From JAUXFK01 sp034189035 (lineage in GTDB: Bacteria; Desulfobacterota; UBA8473), in NCBI GenBank assembly GCA_034189035.1, contig JAXHVA010000027.1, forward strand, positions 1-47,783: a stretch of DNA of 47,783 bases, in the 5' to 3' direction. The notes under the pieces were generated by a model. The model worked only from the letters and a program-made list of their open reading frames with translations. It made no database searches and had not been told where the DNA came from. Positions 17,961 through 27,712 of the stretch are shown here, piece by piece. Position numbers and translations under genes: made by a program. The first letter of the stretch is position 1; the number at the start of each line of letters is the position of its first letter.

Positions 17961-19124
17961 TTAAGTACTTACACGCCTAAATGTTAAATCAATGAGCCTC
18001 TTTAAATACAAACCAGGCAAACCCTGATCCTCTTTGGTTCCGTATTGCTCTCTTATCCAGACCTTATCAGGAAAGATGCTTCGCCACAGGCCTCTCAGAT
18101 CATCATAGAGCAAGGCTGTAAAGATGATAAAGCCTATGCGGCTGAACTTCCTTTCATCAGGGTTGAATAACCCGGCATTTTGCAATGACCTTGTAATCCG
18201 GTTTCTTTTCCATGCATGGGGTTCAAGTTGAGTCAAGACTTCGTCTGGAATCGGGCTCTGAAAGAGGGTCGCGGGTATTGCAAGTGAAAAAAAGACCGCG
18301 GTCTTTACTTTGAGATCAAAAGCCCTTTGGAGAAACATGTCCCAATCAACACCATGATAACGCACAATACGATTCACATCCAGGTGTAAACGAAGCCCAG
18401 GGGCTCTCACATACGAGTGTTTTGCAGTATGAAGGGCCACTTGCAGCAGATTGTCTTCTGCACTGAGAAGCCTGACAGCACTGTCAGGAATCGGCACAGA
18501 ACGGCTCATCAGGTCTTTTACGGCAGGCTCCTGATCAGGACGAATCCACCGTCCTGCTACGGGCCGCCACTGGAGTTCAAACCAGAGTTTTTCTCCATCT
18601 CGAAGGAACTTACAGTACTCGGCTCCTCCGCTTTTTTCTGCTGCTTCAACTGTAGGCTCTTCAATCGGACTTCGAGACTCAAGATGATACCCATTTTCTA
18701 TTAAAACCCTGTGTGCATCCTTAAAATAATTTTTTTCAACCAGTACATCCAAGTCACCCATTGGGCAACACCCTGGACATGGGTAAATGCCGTGTGCAAT
18801 GCCCCCGTTTTTGAGCGCAACCAATTGGATACCCTTTTCAGCAAATTGCTTTGCAATACGATCAAGCTCAGTTAAATATGCTGATATACGTCTATGTGTC
18901 TCATGGTGTGCCTCTTGCCAATGAGACGGGATGTTTTCAGCACCCAAGACATCCGTAAGTGTATGGGCAACAATAGGTGCAATGCGGTTGGCCTTCGCTG
19001 CATTCCAAAGAGCAGTATCTCCGATCCGTGCATACGTTCTGGCTATTTGATTGTGTTCTATTCCTGTAGCAGCTCTGCATAAAAGGTCATATAAGGGGGG
19101 TAATATTTTTAAAAAATCGATCAT
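17961..19124 (-). CDS. Nucleotidyltransferase-family protein (PF14907-like)
   Basis: A 387-residue protein of the uncharacterised nucleotidyltransferase family found in many exopolysaccharide clusters. The core motif is CPMGDLDVLV (GDxD, near 134-143), preceded by LVALKNGGIAHGIYP. The rest is helical with a conserved HTAKHSY segment. Its ATG overlaps the stop of a truncated glycosyltransferase frame (ATGA), which suggests the upstream gene was once translationally coupled to it. Neither its substrate nor its reaction has been established for this family as far as I know. Confidence 0.78.
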   Translation of the reverse strand: MIDFLKILPPLYDLLCRAATGIEHNQIARTYARIGDTALWNAAKANRIAPIVAHTLTDVLGAENIPSHWQEAHHETHRRISAYLTELDRIAKQFAEKGIQLVALKNGGIAHGIYPCPGCCPMGDLDVLVEKNYFKDAHRVLIENGYHLESRSPIEEPTVEAAEKSGGAEYCKFLRDGEKLWFELQWRPVAGRWIRPDQEPAVKDLMSRSVPIPDSAVRLLSAEDNLLQVALHTAKHSYVRAPGLRLHLDVNRIVRYHGVDWDMFLQRAFDLKVKTAVFFSLAIPATLFQSPIPDEVLTQLEPHAWKRNRITRSLQNAGLFNPDERKFSRIGFIIFTALLYDDLRGLWRSIFPDKVWIREQYGTKEDQGLPGLYLKRLIDLTFRRVST

Positions 19125-19306
19125 GAAACCTTTCTCTCTTTACCGATCACCTGCCTGTATATATCGACAAGTCTGTTTATCGATACATCCATTGCCAGAT
19201 GCTTATCTACGAAATCTCTTCCACAAGGTCCCATTTTCTGAATCATGTACGGTGAACTTATAATACCTTTTGTTGATACGAATTCGGTTCCTTCCGATTC
19301 ATGCAT
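19121..19306 (-). pseudogene. C-terminal remnant of a GT4 glycosyltransferase
   Basis: A 61-codon frame whose end reads MGPCGRDFVDKHL, then RLVDIYRQVI. This is the typical last helix of GT4 enzymes (G..GR.FV......R...IY). All catalytic parts are missing. The frame is closed upstream by a stop codon at the edge of the structured element at 19321-19513. The element may mark where the 5' part was lost. Confidence 0.6.
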
Positions 19307-19320
19307 ACTTCTGTCTATCC

Positions 19321-19513
19321 GCTTACTGGCACTCCGCTACGTGGAGCGCTAATGCCCCGCGGATTAAAGATTCGTTTGTTGGCTTCTGCTTTGCTCCGGC
19401 CAACAAACGGATCTACGGATGCCCACGGACTCCAAGTAAGCTAGGCCCCCGTGACCACCGCTCATCCGTGGGGCATTATCGCAAAGATTTTTTACCACCC
19501 TAAATCGGTGGTA
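19321..19513. repeat. Structured G/C-rich palindromic element
   Basis: This element is richer in G/C than its flanks and has nested pairing. A 15-base arm at 19350-19364 pairs with 19464-19478 with one G-U-type mismatch. An inner 11-base perfect stem joins 19373-19383 to 19399-19409. GCTTACT (19321-19327) is complementary to AGTAAGC (19435-19441). A separate 7-bp hairpin lies at 19493-19499/19507-19513. No coding frame is plausible. It may be a small non-autonomous element or a structured RNA. It lies in a 317-base gap next to a truncated glycosyltransferase gene. Confidence 0.6.
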
Positions 19514-19623
19514 CGTATTTCCCATAAACTATTCGCAGACTTTGTTTTTATTTCCAATCCTATGCCTACAAAGAGTTTGCAAAGGGGGGATCAGACTTGG
19601 AAGGCCTAAAAGAAACTTTCCTT

Positions 19624-20793
19624 TTATTTGATCAATCCTTGAATCTGTTCAATCAAGTTTTGTGAAATTACATCCCAGGTGTATTTTTCGAGTATTAAAT
19701 CTGTACCACGTCCTTGCATACTATGTCGAGTTTTATTATCGGCAAGTTTTGTTAATGCTTCACAAATTGACTCTTCTGATTCGGATGGTACGATCAATCC
19801 TGCGCCAGCTCGTTGAATATCTTTAGATAAACCAACCTTATCTGTTGTAATAACTGGCAAACCAAAATATAATGCTTCCAACAAAGCAATGCTTAATCCC
19901 TCAAATCGTGATGGAAGTACAAAAACATCTGAATCCTGCAATAAAGCCAACTTTTCATCCCCTGATATTAACCCTGCAATCAATATCCTGTCTAATATCC
20001 CATTCTCCATAGCCAGTTTAATTATTGTATCTTTACCTTTATCTTCATCAGGCCCGGCCAGAATCAGATGTGCATCTATATGTTTGTGAATAAGAGACGC
20101 AAATGCAGGGATAAGCAAATCCAAACCCTTTTGGGCAATATCGAGCCGACCTAAAAAAAGATAACAGATCTTGTCCGCCAATTCAGGATAAAATTTTCGG
20201 AAAGAACCTTTCATAGGTATATTAGAAAACTCCGCTGGTTCAATACCGTTATAGATAACCTGTCCAAGTTCTCCATATAATGATATCTCCTTTTCTTCAG
20301 GAGCGTTAAAAGCAATAAAGAGGGATTTGCAAAAATTTCGATGTTCAACGAATTTTAAGTACAGTCTTTTAATCACTTTTTTCTTATGCTTGAGGCTTAT
20401 CGTGTGCAAACTTGAATGAGCAAATATAATATAAGGTTTATTTGCTTTACGTGCCAACCAGGCTCCAACTAAATTGGCGAATTGAAAGTGAGCATGAATC
20501 AATACTATGTCTGTTTTGGTGATATTCTCTTTGATTCTCCGTATTAAAGAGGGTGAAAATCCCCAGTAACGGAATAAAATTACTGGCTCATAAAATATTT
20601 CTATACCATCCTTTATAACAGGTTCACCAACAGGCACATTTAAATTCTCGGTTTCAGAAGACATGTTTGTAGTGCAGACTGTTACATGATGCCCTCTCTT
20701 AACAAAGGCTTTCCCAAGAGAATGGGCAACTTTCAAAGGCCCTCCATATCTATATGCAGGGATATAATGTGGGACTACTTGAAGGATTTTCAT
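19624..20793 (-). CDS. Glycosyltransferase family 4
   Basis: GT-B glycosyltransferase of 389 residues. The N-terminal acceptor domain begins KILQVVPHYIPAYRYGGP. The C-terminal donor domain has YLFLGRLDIAQKGLDLLI and the EX7E-type region SRFEGLSIALLEALYFGLP. It is expected to act in the cytoplasm on a lipid-linked oligosaccharide. The sugar specificity is not predictable. It stands in a run of minus-strand glycosyltransferase genes. Confidence 0.9.
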   Translation of the reverse strand: MKILQVVPHYIPAYRYGGPLKVAHSLGKAFVKRGHHVTVCTTNMSSETENLNVPVGEPVIKDGIEIFYEPVILFRYWGFSPSLIRRIKENITKTDIVLIHAHFQFANLVGAWLARKANKPYIIFAHSSLHTISLKHKKKVIKRLYLKFVEHRNFCKSLFIAFNAPEEKEISLYGELGQVIYNGIEPAEFSNIPMKGSFRKFYPELADKICYLFLGRLDIAQKGLDLLIPAFASLIHKHIDAHLILAGPDEDKGKDTIIKLAMENGILDRILIAGLISGDEKLALLQDSDVFVLPSRFEGLSIALLEALYFGLPVITTDKVGLSKDIQRAGAGLIVPSESEESICEALTKLADNKTRHSMQGRGTDLILEKYTWDVISQNLIEQIQGLIK

Positions 20794-20896
20794 ATTGCTC
20801 TCGAAACGCTATTTTTTTACTAGTTTAATGCCGCTATTCAACATCATTCGACAGTGATTAAGATTACCAATAAAATCATGAAAGAAATTGATTTGC

Positions 20897-21580
20897 CTAC
20901 TGCATACTATCCACGATCTTTCTAATTTTTTCTCTTACTTCCACTTCCTCTTTTGTCCCATCGATCACGTATAATTTACCACCTTTGGCCAATTCTTCAT
21001 ATAAGCCATACCGTTTATGGCGCAGTTGCTCCTCTTCTGGAAAGGGGTCTTTCTTTATCTGTGACCGGCGCATTGATTCCTCTAAAGGGATCATTAACAA
21101 AAACGAACCATCAGGCCGTGGGGCAACCCATTTGAGGAGCCTCCATACTATCCAGTTCTCTACATCCTCCTTTGGGAAATTTATCTTAAAGTCAATCAGA
21201 GTGTCGTCCAGATAGCGGTCACAGATAACCGGCCTTCCCAGCATTTGCCAGATACGAATGTTTATCCCATATACTCGCATAAGGTCAAGTAAGGCAGCAT
21301 AAAGCCATACCCTTCGTATCCCCTTTTTTTCAAAATACTGAGTGCGCTTTCCAGAATTGCCGGATGGAGGCAAAGACCTTTTCAAGATTCTCCTTAAAAG
21401 CGATTTGACATTCTCCAAAAAGGAGGTATACCCGCCCCGCGACCAAATATTTACAGGCCGCTTGCCGTTATCCTGAAAAAACTTTGTTAAATGTGTGATC
21501 TGCGTTGACTTGCCGGCACCATCAATGCCGCTGAAGGTTAGAATATAAGGCTCATTATTATTTTTCCTTATTTCAAGCAT
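20897..21580 (-). CDS. Thymidylate-kinase-like P-loop kinase in the sugar locus
   Basis: About 227 residues. The P-loop is FSGIDGAGKSTQ, the DRY-type motif is VICDRYLDDTLID, and a LID-like segment is rich in basic and acidic residues (RSQIKKDPFPEEEQ). Housekeeping dTMP kinases share these features. This copy lies inside a polysaccharide locus and has an unusual middle segment, so another nucleoside monophosphate or phosphorylated sugar is possible. I place the start at the internal ATG 21580, which reduces overlap with the preceding gene to 13 bases; an ATG at 21607 is also in frame. Confidence 0.75.
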   Translation of the reverse strand: MLEIRKNNNEPYILTFSGIDGAGKSTQITHLTKFFQDNGKRPVNIWSRGGYTSFLENVKSLLRRILKRSLPPSGNSGKRTQYFEKKGIRRVWLYAALLDLMRVYGINIRIWQMLGRPVICDRYLDDTLIDFKINFPKEDVENWIVWRLLKWVAPRPDGSFLLMIPLEESMRRSQIKKDPFPEEEQLRHKRYGLYEELAKGGKLYVIDGTKEEVEVREKIRKIVDSMQ

Positions 21581-22578
21581 CTCTTGCCTACTAAACGTGC
21601 TAACCATTCTAGATCATAATGGAACAAAGACATTAGAAGTCCCATAATCGCTCTAATTTTCATTTCAGGGATATTATGCCTTAATAATTTAACAAAATAT
21701 TTTCGCGCCAGTTTAAACTTACCCTCAAGCAGTAAAATCCTTCCCTTATGAAATTCATTTAGGGCTTTTCGAACTTCGATGTTCTTTATTAAATTACTTT
21801 CCGATATACGCAATTGGGCTTTCATAGCCTCGGGCAATGAAGAAAAGAATTCCGCAGCATATTTCCCTGCTGAATCAAATGGTATTTCATTTCCCAACGT
21901 AGCTTGCTGTAGATGTACTCTATAAAAGGCTATTGGTTGATCTATATATGAAAATCTGCCCTGCAAAGACAAATGCAACACCGTCGGATAATCAACCACA
22001 CGCATATACCTCGGCTGTACAAATCCACCAATACTTCTCAAAACATCCAACCGTATCATTATAGTAGGTGAAGGAATTACGCTTTTAAAAAGGTATAATC
22101 TAAGAAACTTGCCTGTCGGCATATTGTGTGAGATACCTTCATCACGAAAAACCGATTCCTTTGGAAACCAATCGAGCAATTCGTCACTGTCATTTATTGT
22201 ATAAGCCCTTCCATAACACAGTACAGATTCTTCCCGCTCCATCATTTCAACCTGCATGCGCAATTTGTGAACATGCCAGTAATCATCGCCCTCCAGGATA
22301 GCAATATATTTTCCATTTGAAAGCGATAAGGCTTTATTATAATTTCTCCCAATTCCTTCTAATCCGGCATTTTTTTGTCTTATGTATTTGATCCTGTTTT
22401 CACTCTTGTAGAATGAATTGATTATATCCACCGTGCAATCTGTTGAACCATCATCAATAATAATATGCTCAAAATTATGATAGGTTTGATTTGAAACAGA
22501 ACTAATACATTTTTCTATATACTTTTCATGATTGTACGTCAGGGTGATAATAGAAACTAGGGGTGATATTTCGTTCAT
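21568..22578 (-). CDS. Glycosyltransferase family 2
   Basis: GT-A enzyme of 336 residues. It opens PLVSIITLTYNHEKYIEKCI, has the nucleotide-binding DDGSTD, and the metal-binding LEGDDYWHVHKL. Upstream in-frame ATGs exist (to 22620), but AGAAGGA eight bases before 22578 decides the start. The gene begins inside the end of the polymerase gene (53-base overlap). Acceptor and sugar are not known. Confidence 0.88.
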   Translation of the reverse strand: MNEISPLVSIITLTYNHEKYIEKCISSVSNQTYHNFEHIIIDDGSTDCTVDIINSFYKSENRIKYIRQKNAGLEGIGRNYNKALSLSNGKYIAILEGDDYWHVHKLRMQVEMMEREESVLCYGRAYTINDSDELLDWFPKESVFRDEGISHNMPTGKFLRLYLFKSVIPSPTIMIRLDVLRSIGGFVQPRYMRVVDYPTVLHLSLQGRFSYIDQPIAFYRVHLQQATLGNEIPFDSAGKYAAEFFSSLPEAMKAQLRISESNLIKNIEVRKALNEFHKGRILLLEGKFKLARKYFVKLLRHNIPEMKIRAIMGLLMSLFHYDLEWLARLVGKRCLK

Positions 22579-23872
22579 ATTTTTGATCCTTCTCAAATGC
22601 ATTCCCACCGAGATTTCCAAAAGCGATGGCTATGCCAATTGTAATCCAAGTAATCTCCAAGAAGAAGGTATGGTAAAAAATATTGTTGAATAATACCATG
22701 AAAATCAGAACGTATCCAAATCTATTCCTTCTGCTGTGCGCACCCATTAATAATGACAAACAAAATATAATAAACGAGAAAAAGCCATAAATTCCACCTT
22801 CAACTAAAAAGTTGAGATAGTAACTATGGGTAGAAGAGACTCCGAATCTCATTCCTTTGTAAGCACCATAGTTACCATAGCCTATGCCAAACCAAGGATG
22901 CTCTTTTACGAATTCTAAGCCAGCAAGCCGCGTATTGATGTGCGCTTCCATTTCAGAGAAGCTTAACCTCCTTTCTAAGACATTGGAGCTAGTAATTAGG
23001 GTAGTAGTAGCGATTAATGCAGTAAAGATAAACACGCCTAGAAAAACTTTTGCTTTTAGAAAGTTTTTGAAAGACAACTTCTTATTGTATAACAATAGTA
23101 TTGTCATACCAAAAACTAAAGTAAGCCATCCGCTTCTGGAAAAAGTGAATACAAGAACAGGTAAATTCAAACACATGCTAAAGATGATTATCCTCCGCCA
23201 TGGCTCTGTGATTTCAGACCTTTTTCTATGGAGGAAAATCAGATAAAAAGAGCTTGTCAAACATAATGCTAAAAACAAACCATAGCTGTTAGGTTCTGCT
23301 AAAAAACCCATTACTCTAGGAATCCCTGGGAGATAGAACATATAACTTCTATGTAATAAAGATTCTTCATGTGGCAAGGGGAAAAAATCTATAAAAGGAA
23401 TTTTAGGGATATAACCGAATGCGTAAAAAGAATATAATTGCCATATTGAAAATATAGTGGATGGAAGCGATGAAATAATTAGTATCTTTAATGCGGTAAC
23501 AATTCTTGCCTGTGGAATCAAAACAGAATATAATAGTAATGCTAAAAACCATACAGTAATTATAAGGCCAATCATTTTAAGGCCAAAACCAAGGGAATTA
23601 GACCTGAACAACATTGTAATGTTAGCCATTAAAAAAAGTGAAAAACTGAACCATAATACTTCTGTTCGATATAATCTCTTCATAATCCAGGTCTGAAAAG
23701 CAACACTCGCCATAAACTTAAGTGCAATTATACCCCACACTGTTACTAATAATATCTTAGATAAAGAAAGTGAAGCTAATGCAAATATAGGTATTCTATA
23801 GCAACCAAATGGAGCTGAAAATATAATTACCAAGGCTAGATAATAAATAAAAGTATTACTTTGGTATATCAT
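22526..23872 (-). CDS. O-antigen polymerase/ligase-like membrane protein (Wzy-like)
   Basis: A 448-residue integral membrane protein with about ten to twelve hydrophobic helices. It has a large periplasmic loop carrying the Wzy_C-type pattern WFGIGYGNYGAYKG, then STHSYYLNFLVEGG. It also has FTFSRSGWLTL, which is common in O-antigen ligases and polymerases. Beside a Wzx-type flippase, a polymerase that joins repeat units in the periplasm is the simplest reading. The ligase role (WaaL-like) cannot be excluded from sequence alone. Confidence 0.82.
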   Translation of the reverse strand: MIYQSNTFIYYLALVIIFSAPFGCYRIPIFALASLSLSKILLVTVWGIIALKFMASVAFQTWIMKRLYRTEVLWFSFSLFLMANITMLFRSNSLGFGLKMIGLIITVWFLALLLYSVLIPQARIVTALKILIISSLPSTIFSIWQLYSFYAFGYIPKIPFIDFFPLPHEESLLHRSYMFYLPGIPRVMGFLAEPNSYGLFLALCLTSSFYLIFLHRKRSEITEPWRRIIIFSMCLNLPVLVFTFSRSGWLTLVFGMTILLLYNKKLSFKNFLKAKVFLGVFIFTALIATTTLITSSNVLERRLSFSEMEAHINTRLAGLEFVKEHPWFGIGYGNYGAYKGMRFGVSSTHSYYLNFLVEGGIYGFFSFIIFCLSLLMGAHSRRNRFGYVLIFMVLFNNIFYHTFFLEITWITIGIAIAFGNLGGNAFEKDQKYERNITPSFYYHPDVQS

Positions 23873-23931
23873 AGATTTTAAGAGCGGTTTAATTGATTAT
23901 ATCAATTCCTCTGTTCTCAATTTTCAGATGC

Positions 23932-24864
23932 CTATTTTTTTGTAATTCGCCATAACAATTGCCTTATGCGTCGAGCCGTTTTATATGCTTTCGATCCAAA
24001 CAATGACAACACTAAAGCTGTCCATGCCTTGATATACCCTGGACTTACACGTACCGATTTTACAAAATAGGATCGTCCATATGCCATAGTCTCATTCAGA
24101 CACTTCAAATGTCCGAGGTTATACAAATGATCTGCCAGCGCTTGCGGTGTCTTACTGAGTGTTTTATAATGCCTCTCAAGAATTATTTCACGAGCCCTAG
24201 TTCCAGCTGCACCATTATTTGTAATTCCTTCCAGTGTAACATAGGCCATAACTAAAGGCTCATCTATCAAGTAAAAATGGTATTTCCCCGCCAAACGAAT
24301 CACCAATTCCCAATCCTGAAAACGTGGTAGTTGTTCATCAAATAAGCCTATTTTCTCAAAACATTCCCGGCGTATCAATAGAGTTGGAGTACCGACAAAA
24401 TTTTTACAAAGTATCTGTGATGATATATCACCATCCCTTACCTTAATCTTCGGTGATGGAACGTAAACAGCTGACCGTCCATCCCATCGCAGAAATCCGC
24501 AATAGACAACTCCCATATTGTCGCTACAGGACTGGAAAACCCGCATCTGTTTCTCAAGCTTCTCCAGCAGCCATTCGTCATCACTGTCTTGAAAGGCAAT
24601 AAATTCTCCTTGTGCATTCTTGATTCCAGTATTCCGGGCTGCGGAACCGCCCTTGTTTGTTTTATGGCGTATATATCGAATACGTGGATCATTTAGCTTT
24701 TTTATGATTTCCTCCGTGTTATCGGTAGATGCATCATCTACAACGATAAGCTCAAAATGTCGGTATGTTTGCACCAAAGCGCTTTGTATGGCACGTCTCA
24801 AAAGATGGGCACGATTATAGGTCGGAATAATTATACTTACAGTTCGAGTATTTTTACTGATCAA
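23932..24864 (-). CDS. Glycosyltransferase family 2
   Basis: GT-A enzyme of 310 residues. It begins VSIIIPTYNRAHLLRRAI, has VDDASTDNTEE, and has FQDSDDEWLLEKLEKQM as the metal-binding region. The start is TTG, with GAGGG about seven bases upstream. It probably adds one sugar of the repeat unit. The gap behind it (24865-25077) contains no gene that I can see. Confidence 0.88.
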   Translation of the reverse strand: MISKNTRTVSIIIPTYNRAHLLRRAIQSALVQTYRHFELIVVDDASTDNTEEIIKKLNDPRIRYIRHKTNKGGSAARNTGIKNAQGEFIAFQDSDDEWLLEKLEKQMRVFQSCSDNMGVVYCGFLRWDGRSAVYVPSPKIKVRDGDISSQILCKNFVGTPTLLIRRECFEKIGLFDEQLPRFQDWELVIRLAGKYHFYLIDEPLVMAYVTLEGITNNGAAGTRAREIILERHYKTLSKTPQALADHLYNLGHLKCLNETMAYGRSYFVKSVRVSPGYIKAWTALVLSLFGSKAYKTARRIRQLLWRITKK

Positions 24865-25077
24865 CTTACGCCCTCATCACTTGATAGAATTTAGTACCCC
24901 ACTATTTTCGGAAACCTCCAAACATTAGCAACAATCAACACTTTCGAGCTAAAACTACCTCATTCTCACAAGCCACAGAGATATGATCCAATTCATTATG
25001 ATCAATAGAACAGGTTTCTATACCTAAAAAGTACTGAACTCCACTCAATGAAAAGCTAGCATACTAACTGACTTTCT

Positions 25078-26232
25078 TTATCGTTCTACAAGTCTTTTAT
25101 AAAAAGCTCCCAATCTCTTAGCCTGCATATACACATTAAATTCCTTATCGACTTTTTCCCGCCCAGCACAAAGCATATACTGCCATGCATTGTTTTGTTC
25201 AAGCAGCTGGCATAAGCAGGATACTAATCCTGTGACATCCCTTTCTTCTGCCAGAAGACCTGTTACCCTGTCTTTAATCACTTCCGGAATATCACAATGC
25301 CTTGTGCTTACAACCGGCATTCCGCTTGCGATCATTTCTATTATTGTAACCGGTGCGCCACCTTCTGTATCACCATCTTTGGCAGTAATACTTGGGGAAA
25401 GAAAGATATGATGCTTATACGCCTGCTCCATTAATACAGAATAGTGCTGAAATCCAGGCATATTAACTACTGATTGCATATTATATTTTTCTATCACTTT
25501 GAGTATATGTTCTTTCTCTTTCCTACTCCTCGCTTCAGGGGTTGAATCTCCTATAATGGTGATTTCAATATCCACTTTTTTCTGCAATTGCCTTGCTGCC
25601 TCCAATGCGTAAGGGATGCCCTTCTTTTCTTTAAAAGTTGCGGCGATAAGCATTCGCAAGGGCTCGCCAGGCTGCCATCGGCGAGGTCGGAAGGGAATGT
25701 TGTTCACATCCACACCAAGGTGATGTACTTTTATTTTTTCTTGCGGACAGCCCAGGCCCATTATACATTTGGCCATATGAGGGCCTTCGCATAAAAAAAG
25801 GTCGGCTGATTTAAACAACTTTTTATAGCGTTTGACCCACCTTTTATCCTGTGTGTGCATCATGTTTACATCCAACCCGTAAAAGGTGACTATATGCCTT
25901 GTACCGATCTGTTTTACTGCGCCAATGTCTGTCCATCCGACATTCCCGAAATGAGAATGCACTAACTGCGCTCCGTGTTTTTTTGATGTTTCCACCAAAA
26001 AACCCCAATGTCTCCTGATTCGCAACTTTCTCAGGCTCTTATCCAAATAATAGCTGCCAAGCGTAGCATCTGTATGTGAATGGATATTAGGCAAATAAAA
26101 CTGATCCAGATTCATTGTTTTTTTACAGAAGATATGCGATTCAATATCCGCAGGTAGATGTTTTGCTTGGTTGTACATCCATGTCTGGGTCTGTGGTAGC
26201 CAGTCTGAAACACTTTGGATGACTACAGTCAT
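25078..26232 (-). CDS. Glycosyltransferase family 4 (WcaL-like)
   Basis: GT-B enzyme of 384 residues. It has HSHFGNVGWTDIGA in the N-terminal domain and MLIAATFKEKKGIPYAL, then DTEGGAPVTIIEMIASGMPV in the donor domain. The pattern resembles colanic-acid-type WcaL and related transferases. AAGGGGAA directly precedes the ATG. It follows the flippase gene closely, by about 16 bases. Confidence 0.9.
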   Translation of the reverse strand: MTVVIQSVSDWLPQTQTWMYNQAKHLPADIESHIFCKKTMNLDQFYLPNIHSHTDATLGSYYLDKSLRKLRIRRHWGFLVETSKKHGAQLVHSHFGNVGWTDIGAVKQIGTRHIVTFYGLDVNMMHTQDKRWVKRYKKLFKSADLFLCEGPHMAKCIMGLGCPQEKIKVHHLGVDVNNIPFRPRRWQPGEPLRMLIAATFKEKKGIPYALEAARQLQKKVDIEITIIGDSTPEARSRKEKEHILKVIEKYNMQSVVNMPGFQHYSVLMEQAYKHHIFLSPSITAKDGDTEGGAPVTIIEMIASGMPVVSTRHCDIPEVIKDRVTGLLAEERDVTGLVSCLCQLLEQNNAWQYMLCAGREKVDKEFNVYMQAKRLGAFYKRLVER

Positions 26233-26248
26233 TTCCCCTTGTCCTTAC

Positions 26249-27703
26249 CTAACTTACATGGAGTAATTCAAAAAATTCATAAAATAACTTCCGCTGAAAT
26301 ACCCATAAAAGTAAGACATAAGTTAAAATTCCACATCCTATTTGTATAGATAAACTGATGGCAAGAGCTAGCTGTGGGATAATATATGAACAAATTATAA
26401 CAATACCGCTCATAGTGAATGCCAAAATTACAGGTATGCCCAATGCGTAAATATATTCTGAAAAGCAATACCCTATGAGATTTCGAATAAAAACACTGTA
26501 ATGACCCATAAAAAGTATAATTTGCATTGAGAGTAAAGCAAGGGCAATATGAACCATCTGTCCCTCAAGACTGGAAAAATATACTACTGGAGGGATAACT
26601 ATAATAAGAGTTATGTTCCAGTAAAAAGTCCAGTCTGCCTTTCCCTTGGCAATAATGAGACTTCCACCAGCGTTACCCAAGGAACGTATCAGGGCGTAAA
26701 ATGCAAGTATCTGAACTAAAGGTATCGATGGTATCCATTTTTCTCCGATCAGAAGAGGAACTGCCAAAGGGGCAACCGTAGCCAGTCCAATAAGTATAGG
26801 GGCATTAACTGACATTAAGAATCGAATCATTTTAAGAAAACCCCTTTTCAATTTAGCAGTATCATCTTGGATTATAGAAAATAGGGGGAATGAAACACTA
26901 GTAAGGATAGGATTTATCTTTTGAATTGGCTCGATTACCAGTCGAAATGCAATGTTATAATAACCAAGGGCAATCGGTCCCATAAGAATGCCAATTAAAA
27001 GTTGGTCAATCCGGGAATTAAACTGGTTGGCAAGCATAGCACCTACACGATACAAACCAAAGCTCAGATATCCATTTGTATCAGACCATTTGAAATGCAA
27101 AAAAGGCCTCCATTTAGCACTCCAGCCACAACCAATAAATAATCCTGTGCGAAGTATAACGTTTCCCAGACCCGCCCAAACAAGAGACCATGCACCATAA
27201 TCATAAAATGCACAACCAACACCTACGCACATACCAAAAAGAGCAGAGATAATCCTGATTTTTGTTATAATATCAAATCGCAGATACTTATGAAATAAGG
27301 TTTGAAATTGAACCCCAAATGGAGAAATTACAAAAGATAGTGCTGCCACTGGTAAAAGGGATTTTATTTCCTCAACTCCAAAAACCATAGTTACAAAAGG
27401 TGTCAGGAGGTAAATAAATCCATAAATGATAAATCCAACAACAACATTGACCCAATACAAAGTAGTAAGTTCTTCTTTTTTTGGATCTTTTCGCTGAATG
27501 ATTGCAGAGGAAAGCCCAACATCCGCAAACACATTGCCAAACTCCATAACCACCATAACCATAGCCATAACACCAAATACTGTTGGGTCAAGCAAACGGC
27601 AAAGAATGGCGAGTTGAATAATTTGTATTCCTGTATTACAAGCTGTATTGAGAGCTGTCCAGCGGACACCGCTAGCAGCTTTTTGCTTTAAGTTGATCGA
27701 CAA
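26249..27703 (-). CDS. Oligosaccharide flippase (Wzx/WzxC-type, MOP superfamily)
   Basis: A 484-residue polytopic membrane protein with about 12-14 predicted helices. It opens LKQKAASGVRWTALNTACN and has the RLLDPTVFGVMAMVMV and GLSSAIIQRKD segments typical of WzxC-like flippases. It should move the undecaprenyl-linked repeat unit to the outer face of the inner membrane. The start appears to be TTG with AGGT eight bases upstream. The sulfotransferase gene precedes it by about ten bases. Confidence 0.92.
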   Translation of the reverse strand: MSINLKQKAASGVRWTALNTACNTGIQIIQLAILCRLLDPTVFGVMAMVMVVMEFGNVFADVGLSSAIIQRKDPKKEELTTLYWVNVVVGFIIYGFIYLLTPFVTMVFGVEEIKSLLPVAALSFVISPFGVQFQTLFHKYLRFDIITKIRIISALFGMCVGVGCAFYDYGAWSLVWAGLGNVILRTGLFIGCGWSAKWRPFLHFKWSDTNGYLSFGLYRVGAMLANQFNSRIDQLLIGILMGPIALGYYNIAFRLVIEPIQKINPILTSVSFPLFSIIQDDTAKLKRGFLKMIRFLMSVNAPILIGLATVAPLAVPLLIGEKWIPSIPLVQILAFYALIRSLGNAGGSLIIAKGKADWTFYWNITLIIVIPPVVYFSSLEGQMVHIALALLSMQIILFMGHYSVFIRNLIGYCFSEYIYALGIPVILAFTMSGIVIICSYIIPQLALAISLSIQIGCGILTYVLLLWVFQRKLFYEFFELLHVS

Positions 27704-27712
27704 TGCATATAC

